Source: Pseudomonas arcuscaelestis
Lineage (GTDB): Bacteria; Pseudomonadota; Gammaproteobacteria; Pseudomonadales; Pseudomonadaceae
Reading direction: 5' to 3'
DNA: 64,000 nt
NCBI RefSeq assembly: GCF_016881005.1
Contig: NZ_JACOPV010000019.1
Location: 62,001-126,000, forward strand
Below the pieces are notes generated by a model, which saw only the letters and a list, made by a program, of their open reading frames with translations, did not search any database and was not told where the DNA came from. The translations under genes were made by a program, and so were the position numbers. Positions 52,693-60,742 of the stretch are shown here, one piece after another. Within the stretch, counting starts at the first letter, position 1. Each line of letters opens with the position of its first letter.

Positions 52693-53427
52693 TCAAACAT
52701 GTTGCCCACCATTCACGTGGATTTCCGCGCCATTGATGTACGAAGCGCCGTTGGTGCAGAGGAAATGCACCAGTGCGGCGACTTCCTCGGGCTTGCCCAT
52801 GCGTTTCATTGGGATCGATCGCTCAACGATCAGCTCGGTGCCGGCGGAGAGGATAGAGGTGTCGATTTCTCCAGGAGCGATTGCGTTTACACGCACGCCG
52901 TGCGGCCCAAAGTCATGCGCCATCTCTCGGGTGAGGGCCGATAGCGCCGCTTTCGAGCAGGCGTAAGCGACACCTGCAAACGGATGGACGCGCGAACCCG
53001 CAATGGAGGTGACGTTGATAACCGAGCCTCTGGCTGTCTTGAGCTCCTCGAAAAGCCCTCGAGCCAGCAGTACTGTAGAGAAAATGTTCACATTGAAAAC
53101 GTTCAGCCAGGTCGCATAGTCGGATTCCAACACCCCTAGTCGTTCACCCTCTGCGCCCTTGGGTGACATGCCGGCGTTGTTAACCAGCGCATCGAGTCGA
53201 CCACCGAGCTTCTCCCTGATTTCTGGAAGTCTGTTCTGGACCTCTTCGACGTTGCCGAGGTCGAGGTGAATGTGGTTGGCCAGGCCTTCAGCCCATGGAC
53301 AGCCTTCGCCCAGATCTTGGCGCGACGCGGTAAACACTCGCCAACCTGCGGCGCTGAAATGTTTTACGGTTGCGTGTCCAATGCCCCGGCTGGCACCAGT
53401 GAGAAGCAGCGTACGTTGGTCGCTCAT
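52693..53427 (-). CDS. Short-chain dehydrogenase/reductase
   Basis: 244 residues. Cofactor motif TGASRGIG at residues 10-17, NNAG, catalytic Ser in NVTSIAGS, and YACSK. The closing INGAEIHVNGGQHV is typical of classical SDRs. It is divergent from the kinase/PLP-enzyme pair. If these act together it may oxidise or reduce an aldehyde or alcohol in the same amino-alcohol pathway, but its substrate cannot be called. Confidence 0.85.
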   Translation of the reverse strand: MSDQRTLLLTGASRGIGHATVKHFSAAGWRVFTASRQDLGEGCPWAEGLANHIHLDLGNVEEVQNRLPEIREKLGGRLDALVNNAGMSPKGAEGERLGVLESDYATWLNVFNVNIFSTVLLARGLFEELKTARGSVINVTSIAGSRVHPFAGVAYACSKAALSALTREMAHDFGPHGVRVNAIAPGEIDTSILSAGTELIVERSIPMKRMGKPEEVAALVHFLCTNGASYINGAEIHVNGGQHV

Positions 53428-53470
53428 GACGAGATCCCTTTCGTTGGTGATGAATGAGTGTAGCTCGAAT

Positions 53471-53484
53471 TATGATGCATCATA
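53471..53484. promoter_or_regulatory. Palindromic operator candidate in the SDR/kinase divergent region
   Basis: TATGATGCATCATA is a perfect 14-bp palindrome 44 bp upstream of the SDR start and on the kinase side, set in AT-rich sequence. Its size fits a GntR/FCD dimer site; the adjacent GntR protein is the obvious candidate. Confidence 0.55.
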
Positions 53485-53530
53485 TTTATTGTGTGGTTTA
53501 ATGGATTCGCCGTAGCGCTGAATTCACCCT

Positions 53531-53560
53531 GGCGTTGGCGTTGGCGTTGGCGTTGGCGCT
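53531..53560. repeat. Hexanucleotide tandem repeat GGCGTT x4 plus one variant
   Basis: Four exact GGCGTT units (53531-53554) and a GGCGCT follow one another about 100 bp upstream of the kinase start. Copy number could vary by slippage and change promoter or leader length. Confidence 0.85.
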
Positions 53561-53657
53561 GCTTGCTGACGGGTAAGCAGCGCCAGGAGAAAGGAATTGG
53601 CCAAGCGCTTCAGCGCATTTGCCAGTGAGCTGTTCAACCCGGAAGAGGACGTGAGTC

Positions 53658-54725
53658 ATGCCACTGGAAAATTTGGCTGTCGATGACAGCCTGCTCGAAG
53701 CTGCCCCCGCTCTGGTCGCCGATGCGCAAGCGTGCGCGGTGCTCCAGCAGCACTTTGGTTTAAGCGGCAAGCTGGAAAAACTGGGGGGAGAGCGTGACCT
53801 CAATTTTCGCCTGCTCCTTGAAGAAGGGTCATCTCGTTTGCTCAAGCTTTCTCATCCGCTTGAGAGCCCCAACGTGGTCGACTTTCACAACCAGGCAATG
53901 CGAAGAATCGCGCTTCGAGATCCGCATCTTCCGGTGCAACGGGTGTTTCCGTCGCTTCAAGACCAGTACGCGACCTTGGTTCAGATTGATGGGCAGCACA
54001 TGCTGGCCCGGCTCATGTCTTTTGAAGAGGGGCTGCCGCTTCACCGCGTGAATCGCACCACAACGGCGTTTCGCCGAGTGATTGGGCAGTCCATTGCCCG
54101 GCTTGACGTCGCGCTGGAAGGCTTCACTCATCCAGCCGCCGGGCACGTTCTGCTCTGGGACATGCAACATGCCGCACACCTTCGCCCGCTGTTGACTCAC
54201 ATCGAGCCGGGTCAGGGGCGAAACCTGGTCGAGCAAAGTCTTGATCGGTACGCATCTGTCGTCTTGCCGCAGATCCCTGGGCTACGCAAGCAAGTCATTC
54301 ACAATGACATGAATCCGCACAACATCATCGTCGATACCGAGTGCCCTGATGTCCTGCGCAGCATCCTCGATTTCGGTGACATGGTGTACGCACCCTTGGT
54401 CAATGAAGTCGCGGTTGCCGCGTCATACCACCTTGGACCGGTCGGCGATGTTCTTGAGCCGGCGCTGGATGTTATTGGCGCCTACCACCAGCACAATCCG
54501 CTTACCCAAGAAGAGATGGCGCTACTGCCTGAGCTGCTGGGCACGCGCTTGGCATTGGCCCTTTGCATCAACTCATGGCGCGCCGAGCTGCATCCCGAAA
54601 ATCGTCAATACATCCTTCGAAACGCTCAGCGTGCGTGGGCAAATTTGAATGCAATGGCCTCGCTGTCTCGATCCGAAATTGAAGATCGAGTTTCTTCAGC
54701 GTGCCGACGAGAGGTCCGAGTATGA
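53658..54725 (+). CDS. APH-fold amino-alcohol kinase (hydroxylysine/ethanolamine kinase-like)
   Basis: 355 residues. It shows the aminoglycoside phosphotransferase fold: an ATP-side N-lobe (GGERDLNFRLLLEEG), the catalytic loop VIHNDMNPHNIIVD (Asp and Asn) and the metal-binding ILDFGDM. Hydroxylysine kinase (AGPHD1/HYKK) shares this layout. It overlaps the class III PLP enzyme by 4 nt (ATGA). In animals the two activities (kinase, then phospho-lyase) degrade 5-hydroxylysine, and a related pair degrades ethanolamine phosphate. The same logic probably holds here; the substrate is uncertain. Confidence 0.8.
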   Translation: MPLENLAVDDSLLEAAPALVADAQACAVLQQHFGLSGKLEKLGGERDLNFRLLLEEGSSRLLKLSHPLESPNVVDFHNQAMRRIALRDPHLPVQRVFPSLQDQYATLVQIDGQHMLARLMSFEEGLPLHRVNRTTTAFRRVIGQSIARLDVALEGFTHPAAGHVLLWDMQHAAHLRPLLTHIEPGQGRNLVEQSLDRYASVVLPQIPGLRKQVIHNDMNPHNIIVDTECPDVLRSILDFGDMVYAPLVNEVAVAASYHLGPVGDVLEPALDVIGAYHQHNPLTQEEMALLPELLGTRLALALCINSWRAELHPENRQYILRNAQRAWANLNAMASLSRSEIEDRVSSACRREVRV

Positions 54726-56041
54726 GCATGGCCAACGGTTTCACTTCAGAGGACGCAACCCGGCTTTCGGACACTGAACGTCGCCTGATTGAGCGCCGCG
54801 AGCGTCTGCTCGGCCCGGCGTACCGACTTTTCTACGAGCGACCGCTGCATACCGTTCGAGGGGAGGGCGTTTGGCTTTACGATGAGCAGGGCCGCCGTTA
54901 TCTGGATGCCTACAACAACGTCGCATCCATCGGTCACTGCCATCCGCGCGTGGTCGAGGCCATGTACAAGCAGTCGCTGCAACTGAACACGCATACCCGC
55001 TACTTGCAGGAGGGCATTCTCGACTATGCCGAGCAGTTGTTGGGTACCTTCTCAGGCGATCTGGATCGAGTCATGTTCACCTGTACCGGCAGTGAAGCGA
55101 ATGACCTCGCGCTTCGAATTGCCAAGCAGTTCACGGGCGGTACCGGCGTCATCATTACCCAGTTTGCCTACCACGGTGTCACTGGAGACATCGCCGAGCT
55201 TTCGCCGTCGCTCGGTAGCGCCATGCTGCTCCCGGCGCATGTCCGTACCGTTCGGGCGCCGGACGCTTACCGCCTGGGCGCTGAAAACGTGGCGTCGACG
55301 TTCGCCGCGGATGTACGTGGCGCGATCGATGACTTGAAAGCGCACGGTATCCGTCCCGCAGCCATTTTGCTGGATGGCATCTTCTCCAGCGACGGCGTAC
55401 TGCCAGGGCCGGCGGGCTTTCTCGCAGAAGGTGTGGCGTTGGCCCAGGCAGAAGGAATGCTGTATATCGCCGACGAGGTACAGCCAGGCTTTGCGCGTAC
55501 CGGCCTGAACATGTGGGGTTATTCGAGGCACAACGTGCGTCCGGACATTGTCACGCTCGGTAAGCCCATGGGTAATGGTCAACCCATTGCCGGTATCGTT
55601 GGGCGCGCTGAGGTAATCGACTACTTCGGAAAGCACATGCGCTACTTCAATACGTTTGGAGGCAATCCGGTCTCGTGTGCAGCAGGCCAGGCTGTGCTGG
55701 ACGTCATTCGCGACGAACATCTGCAACAAAGATCCCATGACATTGGCGGCTACCTGCTGGACGGCCTGACCCAGCTTGCGCAGCGCCATGAAATGATTGG
55801 TGACGTCAGGGGGGCAGGCATGTTCCTCGGTGTTGAACTGGTCAGCGACCGTGCGACGAAGACACCCGCTGCCGAACAAGCCCGCAAGGTCGTCAACGCG
55901 ATGCGTGAACTTGGGGTGCTGATCAGTGCCGCTGGCCCGCGCGAAAACGTACTCAAGATACGCCCGTTATTGGCGTTTACGCAGGAGCATGCGCAGATGC
56001 TTATCGATGCCGTCGATGTCGCCATGCAATGGCTTGATTGA
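54722..56041 (+). CDS. Class III PLP enzyme, phospho-lyase (AGXT2L)-like
   Basis: 439 residues from ATG 54722, coupled to the kinase. Class III aminotransferase motifs: NNVASIGHCHPRVVEA, TCTGSEANDLALRIAK, DEVQPGFARTG and the PLP lysine in LGKPMGNGQPIAG. The GKPMGNG wording is characteristic of AGXT2L1/L2 phospho-lyases rather than of most transaminases. It would remove phosphate and ammonia from a phosphorylated amino alcohol to give an aldehyde, which the divergent SDR or a dehydrogenase could process. A true aminotransferase remains possible. Confidence 0.83.
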   Translation: MSMANGFTSEDATRLSDTERRLIERRERLLGPAYRLFYERPLHTVRGEGVWLYDEQGRRYLDAYNNVASIGHCHPRVVEAMYKQSLQLNTHTRYLQEGILDYAEQLLGTFSGDLDRVMFTCTGSEANDLALRIAKQFTGGTGVIITQFAYHGVTGDIAELSPSLGSAMLLPAHVRTVRAPDAYRLGAENVASTFAADVRGAIDDLKAHGIRPAAILLDGIFSSDGVLPGPAGFLAEGVALAQAEGMLYIADEVQPGFARTGLNMWGYSRHNVRPDIVTLGKPMGNGQPIAGIVGRAEVIDYFGKHMRYFNTFGGNPVSCAAGQAVLDVIRDEHLQQRSHDIGGYLLDGLTQLAQRHEMIGDVRGAGMFLGVELVSDRATKTPAAEQARKVVNAMRELGVLISAAGPRENVLKIRPLLAFTQEHAQMLIDAVDVAMQWLD

Positions 56042-56113
56042 GCGCTGGTACCACCCGCTATTCGGCATTACTGGCGTTATGGCTTAAGATAGCCGGTTGC
56101 CGAAAGAACCGTC

Positions 56114-57076
56114 ATGGCCACAGCCATGAAGGGCTTTCATCCTTTACAAATAAGTGTGGTGAAGATGAACAAGCCTTTCATTTCGCTGTGCCCTGAAATT
56201 ACTCGGGCACACGCGTTGACGTTGAAAGATTGGTTGGAAGATGAACGCGTCACCTGTTATCTGAGCGATTCGCGTGATGTTTCCCGCTCCATTGAGCACG
56301 TCATCGATCGGACTCAACTACCGATCCTGACCCATTTATTCAACCGGGGTGGCCGCTTCTTCATGGCCTATGACCGGCATGACGCCCCGGTGGGCTTTGT
56401 CCGTCTGATCAAGACCGGCGCGAACTGCGAGATCGTCCTGGTCATTGGCGACAGCGACAAGTGGGGTCGAAACCTTGGCGCTCGCACGATCCGCGAAGGC
56501 ATGAAACTGGCCTTCCTCGACATGCGCGCAGAAAAACTCGTCGCCAAGATCCATCCAGACAACGCGCGCTCGCTAAAAGCCTTCGTGCGCAGCGGCTTTG
56601 TGCTTGAAAGCGAAACGCCGACATTGAAGTCATTTTCCATGACTGCAGGACGCTATCTGCAATTCTTACGCGAAGGTGCTGTTAGCGATTCCACGGGGAT
56701 CTACATCACCGAAATCGACAAGGCCAGACTCGAAAGCCTGATTGTGCTGGAGCAAGGCCCGACCGTTGTTGAACTCGAACATGAACTTGAGCGGGCCATT
56801 GTCGTCAAGCCGCAGCAGGTGGCTCGCAATGTGGTCACGATGAATTCAAGGGCCTTGCTGCAGCTGGACGACGAAGAGATGGAAGTAGCTTTGGTCTATC
56901 CAGAAGACGCAGACAGCAGCGCCGGCAAGCATTCCGTGTGTTCCGACATCGGCGCCGCCATACTGGGTTATCAGGAAGGAGACGCCATCGACTGGCGAAT
57001 TTCTGATCGAACCCGCCGGATTGAAATCAGGAAAGTGCTTTACCAGCCGGAGGCCGCAGGCGACTTCCATTTGTAA
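56114..57076 (+). CDS. GNAT acetyltransferase fused to an Rnk-type domain
   Basis: 320 residues from ATG 56114; ATG 56129 and 56165 are alternatives. Residues ~25-190 are a GNAT domain, with the acetyl-CoA loop in DKWGRNLGARTIREGMKLAF and the KIHPDNARSLKAFVRSGF segment typical of the fold. Residues ~197-320 match Rnk, the GreA/GreB C-terminal-like regulator: VVTMNSR, VYPEDAD, DIGAAILGYQEGDAIDW and the ending YQPEAAGD are near-identical to E. coli Rnk as recalled. Rnk influences nucleoside diphosphate kinase and binds RNA polymerase. The fusion may couple acetylation to transcription machinery; that is speculation. It is monocistronic. Confidence 0.85.
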   Translation: MATAMKGFHPLQISVVKMNKPFISLCPEITRAHALTLKDWLEDERVTCYLSDSRDVSRSIEHVIDRTQLPILTHLFNRGGRFFMAYDRHDAPVGFVRLIKTGANCEIVLVIGDSDKWGRNLGARTIREGMKLAFLDMRAEKLVAKIHPDNARSLKAFVRSGFVLESETPTLKSFSMTAGRYLQFLREGAVSDSTGIYITEIDKARLESLIVLEQGPTVVELEHELERAIVVKPQQVARNVVTMNSRALLQLDDEEMEVALVYPEDADSSAGKHSVCSDIGAAILGYQEGDAIDWRISDRTRRIEIRKVLYQPEAAGDFHL

Positions 57077-57098
57077 TCCGCCTTAGACCCACTGAATG

Positions 57099-57129
57099 AC
57101 GCGCCATGAGCGTGAAGGACATGGCGCGT
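57099..57129. terminator. Strong hairpin between convergent genes
   Basis: ACGCGCCATG-N11-CATGGCGCGT gives a perfect 10-bp stem between the GNAT-Rnk gene and the convergent DUF421 gene. There is no T-run, so it may work as a bidirectional or Rho-assisted terminator. Confidence 0.5.
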
Positions 57130-57184
57130 TGAGTGAACGCTTTAGCGACAGGGCTCGACTGCGACGATGATTGGTATTTGGGGA

Positions 57185-57628
57185 TTATTCTTCGGCTATC
57201 ACTGATATCTTGCCGTTGCGCTCGATGATGGCAAATTTGATTTGCTCCAATTTTTCTATCCCTTGGCTGTCACGTGCCGATTCAAGGATGTCATCTTCCG
57301 TCAGGCGTGCTCGACGCATACGGTGGTGCAAAAAACGTCCATGCTCGACGACCAAGGTCGCATGGCCGTCCAGCAGTCGCGCCAAACGCTTGGAATTCAG
57401 TTTTGCAAGCGACAAGCCGACATCCAGGACAATCAGTGTCGAGATCACCAGCATCGCGTTGACAAACGAGAAGTCGTCGCCCAGTAACGCCTGCTGAGTT
57501 GCTTCACCGATAATCAGCAACAGCACGAAATCGAAGGTCGTAAGGTCGCCAAGTGAGCGCCTGCCGGCCACGCGAAACAACAGCATCAATGCTACGTACA
57601 TTCCTGCAGCGCGAAGGATCGAATCCAT
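57185..57628 (-). CDS. DUF421 (YetF/YcaP-type) membrane protein
   Basis: 147 residues: an N-terminal membrane segment (AGMYVALMLLFRVAGRRSLGDLTTFDFVLLLIIGEATQQALLG), a second helix pair, then the small YetF-like cytoplasmic domain (SKRLARLLDGHATLVVEHGRFLHHRMRRARLTEDDILESAR, IKFAIIERNGKISVI). Members are linked to envelope or spore stress in other bacteria without a known reaction. It is last in a three-gene run with the genes at 57638 and 58131. Confidence 0.85.
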   Translation of the reverse strand: MDSILRAAGMYVALMLLFRVAGRRSLGDLTTFDFVLLLIIGEATQQALLGDDFSFVNAMLVISTLIVLDVGLSLAKLNSKRLARLLDGHATLVVEHGRFLHHRMRRARLTEDDILESARDSQGIEKLEQIKFAIIERNGKISVIAEE

Positions 57629-57637
57629 TGCTTTCTC

Positions 57638-58144
57638 CTAAGGGAACAGAAAGGTGGAGAAGCGAACAATGCTGGAGGGGCCTGCCATAACCACACCTTC
57701 AAGCGTGCCCACATATTCGCTGCGTAATGTCAGGTAGAGCGTGGCAATCCCTTCCTCGCTGGTACCCAGTTGCAGCAAGATGGCCTTGCCGTGGGAGAGC
57801 GACTCCAGCGGCGCTGGTTGAATGGTTTCAATGCTCGCTTCGCGCAGTAAGGAACCGCCGAGTTGTACCATGATTGGTTCTCGGACGTTGCCGCGCACGG
57901 TTATACGCAAGCTGTCAGTGGTGCCACTGCGACTGAGCCGTTGATATTCCACCAGCAGCCGGCCATCTTCGCTCATGGCCTGAGCGTCGCTCAGGGGGCC
58001 ATTGCCAAACAACCCGGCCAAACCCAACAGTAGAAAGATCACGAGCACATACCAACCTACTCGCTCGAAGCGCCAGACGCGTTGTTGCATAGCCATGTCT
58101 TCCTGCACGGGGTAACGCCGGGAGTCGTGCTCATGGTCCGCCAT
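57638..58144 (-). CDS. Hypothetical single-pass membrane protein
   Basis: 168 residues from ATG 58144, chosen because GAGGGGA then lies six to seven bases upstream; ATG 58150 would be too close. It has a short polar N-terminus, one membrane helix (VGWYVLVIFLLLGLAGLFG, residues ~28-46) and a beta-rich extracytoplasmic domain (DSLRITVRGNVREPIMVQLGG, IATLYLTLRSEYVGTLEGVV). I do not recognise the family. It overlaps the CinA-like gene by 14 nt and precedes DUF421 by 9 bp, so the three are co-transcribed. Confidence 0.75.
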   Translation of the reverse strand: MADHEHDSRRYPVQEDMAMQQRVWRFERVGWYVLVIFLLLGLAGLFGNGPLSDAQAMSEDGRLLVEYQRLSRSGTTDSLRITVRGNVREPIMVQLGGSLLREASIETIQPAPLESLSHGKAILLQLGTSEEGIATLYLTLRSEYVGTLEGVVMAGPSSIVRFSTFLFP

Positions 58145-58658
58145 AGCCATTCCCCTCAGGTGCACGCTCGTGACCCCAGCGCGCGTGATAGTGAACAAGC
58201 TGGGTCAGCCCATAGAGAGCTCCTGCCTGCATAACCTCCGAGCGCTTTCCGAAAAAACGCTGAGTGTGCGTAAAAACTGCGATAGGCTCGCCGGCAAATG
58301 CCCAGGCAAAACACAGGGTACCGGGCAGAATTCCAGATTCAGGGCCAGGCCCGGCCACCCCTGTAGTCGCAATAGCGACGTTGGCATCGCTGTCCGTCAA
58401 CGCTCCTACAGCCATTTCCCCGGCTACTGCCTCACTGGTCAGACCATAGTGCTCGATAGTCTCAGGGTTTACGCCTAGAAGACGCTTCTTGGCAGAAGGG
58501 GAATAGACGACATAGCCGCTTTCCAATACCTCTCCTGTACCCGGGCAGGCGGCCAGCAATGCAACCATGCACCCCGCTGTACAGGACTCCGCAGTGGTGA
58601 GCACCAGGTGCTGGTCTTTGAGATAGTCGAGCACTGCCATCAGGGGATCGCACGCCAT
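58131..58658 (-). CDS. CinA C-terminal-type nicotinamide-nucleotide amidase
   Basis: 175 residues, stand-alone CinA C-terminal (PncC) domain. Motifs: TTAESCTAGCMVALLAACPG with the catalytic Ser, ESGYVVYSPSAKKRLLGV, and ATTGVAGPGPESG. The enzyme deamidates NMN to nicotinate mononucleotide in pyridine-nucleotide salvage. Its C-terminus (HERAPEGNGYGGP) overlaps the next gene. Co-transcription with two membrane proteins is unusual for this housekeeping enzyme, and a second genomic copy near recA may exist outside the window. Confidence 0.85.
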   Translation of the reverse strand: MACDPLMAVLDYLKDQHLVLTTAESCTAGCMVALLAACPGTGEVLESGYVVYSPSAKKRLLGVNPETIEHYGLTSEAVAGEMAVGALTDSDANVAIATTGVAGPGPESGILPGTLCFAWAFAGEPIAVFTHTQRFFGKRSEVMQAGALYGLTQLVHYHARWGHERAPEGNGYGGP

Positions 58659-58935
58659 TTTGTTATCAACTCAATGGAGCTTTTGTGGTGGACGTAATTT
58701 TCCTGCAAATGGTTCAACGTATTCAGCTTGGTCGCTGAACGTCCGCACACAGGCTTGAATGGGGTCGAACACAGGTCAACGCTTACACTCACCGAAGTGT
58801 ACGGTGCAATGAATGTCCTTGTTGGCCCCTCGTTGATCGAGTCGGGATGACAAGCTATGGCCTCACGCCTGCCGGTCCTCTGAAAGTTTAAGGCCACTGC
58901 GCGAGCAAACATCTTACTCTTACGTTTTTGCTAGC
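58659..58935. other. Intergenic, left of the RND remnant
   Basis: About 277 bp between the CinA-like start and the RND homology. No gene is recognisable; a weak leftward open frame here has no ribosome site or family features. The promoter of the CinA operon should be in this stretch. Confidence 0.4.
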
Positions 58936-59193
58936 TCAGAGCGTCGCCTGCGGCCAATCCTGATGACGTCGCTTGCCTTCATTGCCGGCGTCGTGCCGCT
59001 GGTACTGGCCAGCGGTGCCGGAGCCGAAATGCGCCAGGCCATGGGTGTTGCGGTGTTTGCCGGGATGCTCGGGGTTACCGTGTTCGGCTTGTTCCTGACC
59101 CCAGTTTTCTATGTGGTGATCCGTGGCCTGACGGCCCGCTTCGAGCGGTACAAAGCCAAGTCGCAACCGTGTCTGGGGGAGCGTACCTCATGA
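58936..59193 (+). pseudogene. RND efflux transporter, C-terminal remnant
   Basis: About 85 codons of an HAE1/MexB-type inner-membrane pump remain: RRLRPILMTSLAFIAGVVPL, then GAGAEMRQAMGVAVFAGMLG, then FGLFLTPVFYVVIRGL and stop. About 960 residues, and any adaptor gene, are missing. Homology starts abruptly near 58936. The stop overlaps the outer-membrane factor start (ATGA), the usual coupling in RND operons, so the break removed the upstream part of an efflux operon. Confidence 0.82.
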
Positions 59194-60683
59194 GACGTCC
59201 GTTTCAGAACCTGTTGTTGGCGCTCAGCGCGGCCTTGCTGCTGGGCGGGTGCGTGGCAGTAGGGCCAGATTATGCAGCGCCTTCGGTGACGCCAGAGTAT
59301 CCCCTCAGTTTCGGCGAGACCTTCGCAGGTATCGGTCCGGGAAATGTTGAAATCGAGTGGTGGCGCGCCTTTGATGAGCCTGCTCTGGTGGCCTTGATTC
59401 AGCAGGCACTGGCCGCCAACCATGACATTGCTATCGCCGCCGTGCGCCTCGAAGAAGCCAGGGCAATTGTGCGCGAGAACCGTCAGAACTTTTTGCCCAG
59501 CGGCGGGCCTGCCTTCGGCTATGAGAGCTTCAAGCGAAGCGACGCTGAAACACCGGCCGGGCGGGAGCGGCATATCGAAACTTACCGTGCTTCAGTCGAT
59601 GCCGAGTGGGAAATCGACCTGTTGGGTCGGGTACGCCGGTCGGTGGAGGCGGCACAGGCTCAAGCAGGGTCGCGCGAAGCGCTGTTACGCGGCGTACAGG
59701 CCAGCGTCGCGGCGACGGTGGCGGCGACCTGGTTCGAATTGCGCGGCCTTGAAGTTGAACTGGCAGTCGTCGATGACATTAGCAAAAGTCAGCGCGAGAG
59801 CCTGCATATGGTCGAGCGCTTGATAAGCGCAGGTTCTGCCCACGAATTCGACCGGCTGCGCGCCGAAGCGCTATTGCGCAATGTCGAAGCCACCGCCCCC
59901 GATCTTCAGCGCCGCCGCGCCGCCACCAGCAACGCCTTGGTGGTGCTGCTCGGCGAGGCTCCGCAGAGCTTCAGGTTGCCCGAAACTGCGCCTGAAACGC
60001 AGACCCTGGCCATTCGAGCGATTGGTGTGGGTAACCCCGCCGGGCTGCTGGCCCGACGCGCCGACATTGTCGCAGCCGAACGTAACCTGGCAGCCGCAAC
60101 GGCGCAGATCGGGGTTGAAACCGCCGGTCTCTACCCCGAGGTTCAGGTACGCGGCTCGCTCGGGCTGGTGGCTGGGAGTCTCGATGCGTTAAGCGACTCT
60201 GGAGCACCGTCGAACTTCATCGCCCCGGTGATTCGCTGGTCGCTGCTTGACCGTGGGCGGGTGAGGGCGCGGATAGCCGCCAGTGAGTCACGTAGCCAGC
60301 AAGCGCTGTTGCTCTATGACCAAACGCTGCTGCGTGCTTTGCAAGAAACCGATGATGCCTTCAAAGGCTATGGCGCGGCGGGCGACACCCTGCAACTGCG
60401 GCTCCTGGAATCGGCGGCCAATCGTGAAGCTGCACGCCTTGCGCGGGAGCGCTTTTCTGAAGGGGAGGGCGTTTACCTTGATGTGCTTGAGGCTGAACGC
60501 GCCGATTTCAACAGTCGGCGTGCACTGGCAGTCGCTCGCACTAACCAGCGGCTGGCGGTTGTCAGCATCTACAAGGCGTTGGGCGGCGGTTGGGAGGTTT
60601 GCGCGCAGCCGAATCAGGATTGTAGCGGTGCTGGTGACAGTAAAAGCCTGTCATTTGCCAAACAAATCAACGCCAGGCCTTGA
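59190..60683 (+). CDS. NodT/OprN-type outer-membrane efflux lipoprotein
   Basis: 497 residues from ATG 59190, with a lipoprotein signal (LLLALSAALLLGGC, lipobox LLGGC). It has the two TolC-type repeats: FDEPALVALIQQALAANHDIAIA, VRLEEARAIVRENR and, in the second, GLLARRADIVAAERNLAAATAQIGVETAGLYPEV. The coiled-coil hairpin regions look full length. It would form the outer-membrane channel of an RND tripartite pump, but its partner pump is truncated next door. It may be orphaned, or serve another pump. Confidence 0.87.
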   Translation: MRRPFQNLLLALSAALLLGGCVAVGPDYAAPSVTPEYPLSFGETFAGIGPGNVEIEWWRAFDEPALVALIQQALAANHDIAIAAVRLEEARAIVRENRQNFLPSGGPAFGYESFKRSDAETPAGRERHIETYRASVDAEWEIDLLGRVRRSVEAAQAQAGSREALLRGVQASVAATVAATWFELRGLEVELAVVDDISKSQRESLHMVERLISAGSAHEFDRLRAEALLRNVEATAPDLQRRRAATSNALVVLLGEAPQSFRLPETAPETQTLAIRAIGVGNPAGLLARRADIVAAERNLAAATAQIGVETAGLYPEVQVRGSLGLVAGSLDALSDSGAPSNFIAPVIRWSLLDRGRVRARIAASESRSQQALLLYDQTLLRALQETDDAFKGYGAAGDTLQLRLLESAANREAARLARERFSEGEGVYLDVLEAERADFNSRRALAVARTNQRLAVVSIYKALGGGWEVCAQPNQDCSGAGDSKSLSFAKQINARP

Positions 60684-60710
60684 CCTTCCCCTCTTGGGAG
60701 GCTTCAAGCT
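60680..60710 (+). promoter_or_regulatory. CueR/MerR-type promoter of copA
   Basis: A -35 TTGACC (60680-60685) overlaps the stop codon of the previous gene. A dyad ACCTTCCC-N5-GGGAGGCT lies in the spacer, and a 19-nt spacing leads to a weak -10 at 60705-60710. A long spacer with CCTTCC/GGAAGG-type arms is the mark of CueR-controlled copper promoters. Confidence 0.6.
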
Positions 60711-60742
60711 CTTCATTAACAGCTCATTAGAGGGGTAATCCA

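Noticed and set aside
53498..53845. Leftward frame with an Ala-Asn repeat over the GGCGTT array
   Set aside because: It overlaps the start of the APH-fold kinase and its repeat simply reflects the hexamer DNA repeat.
58640..58912. Leftward 90-codon frame upstream of the CinA-like gene
   Set aside because: It has no ribosome site, no family features, and overlaps the start region of a recognised gene.
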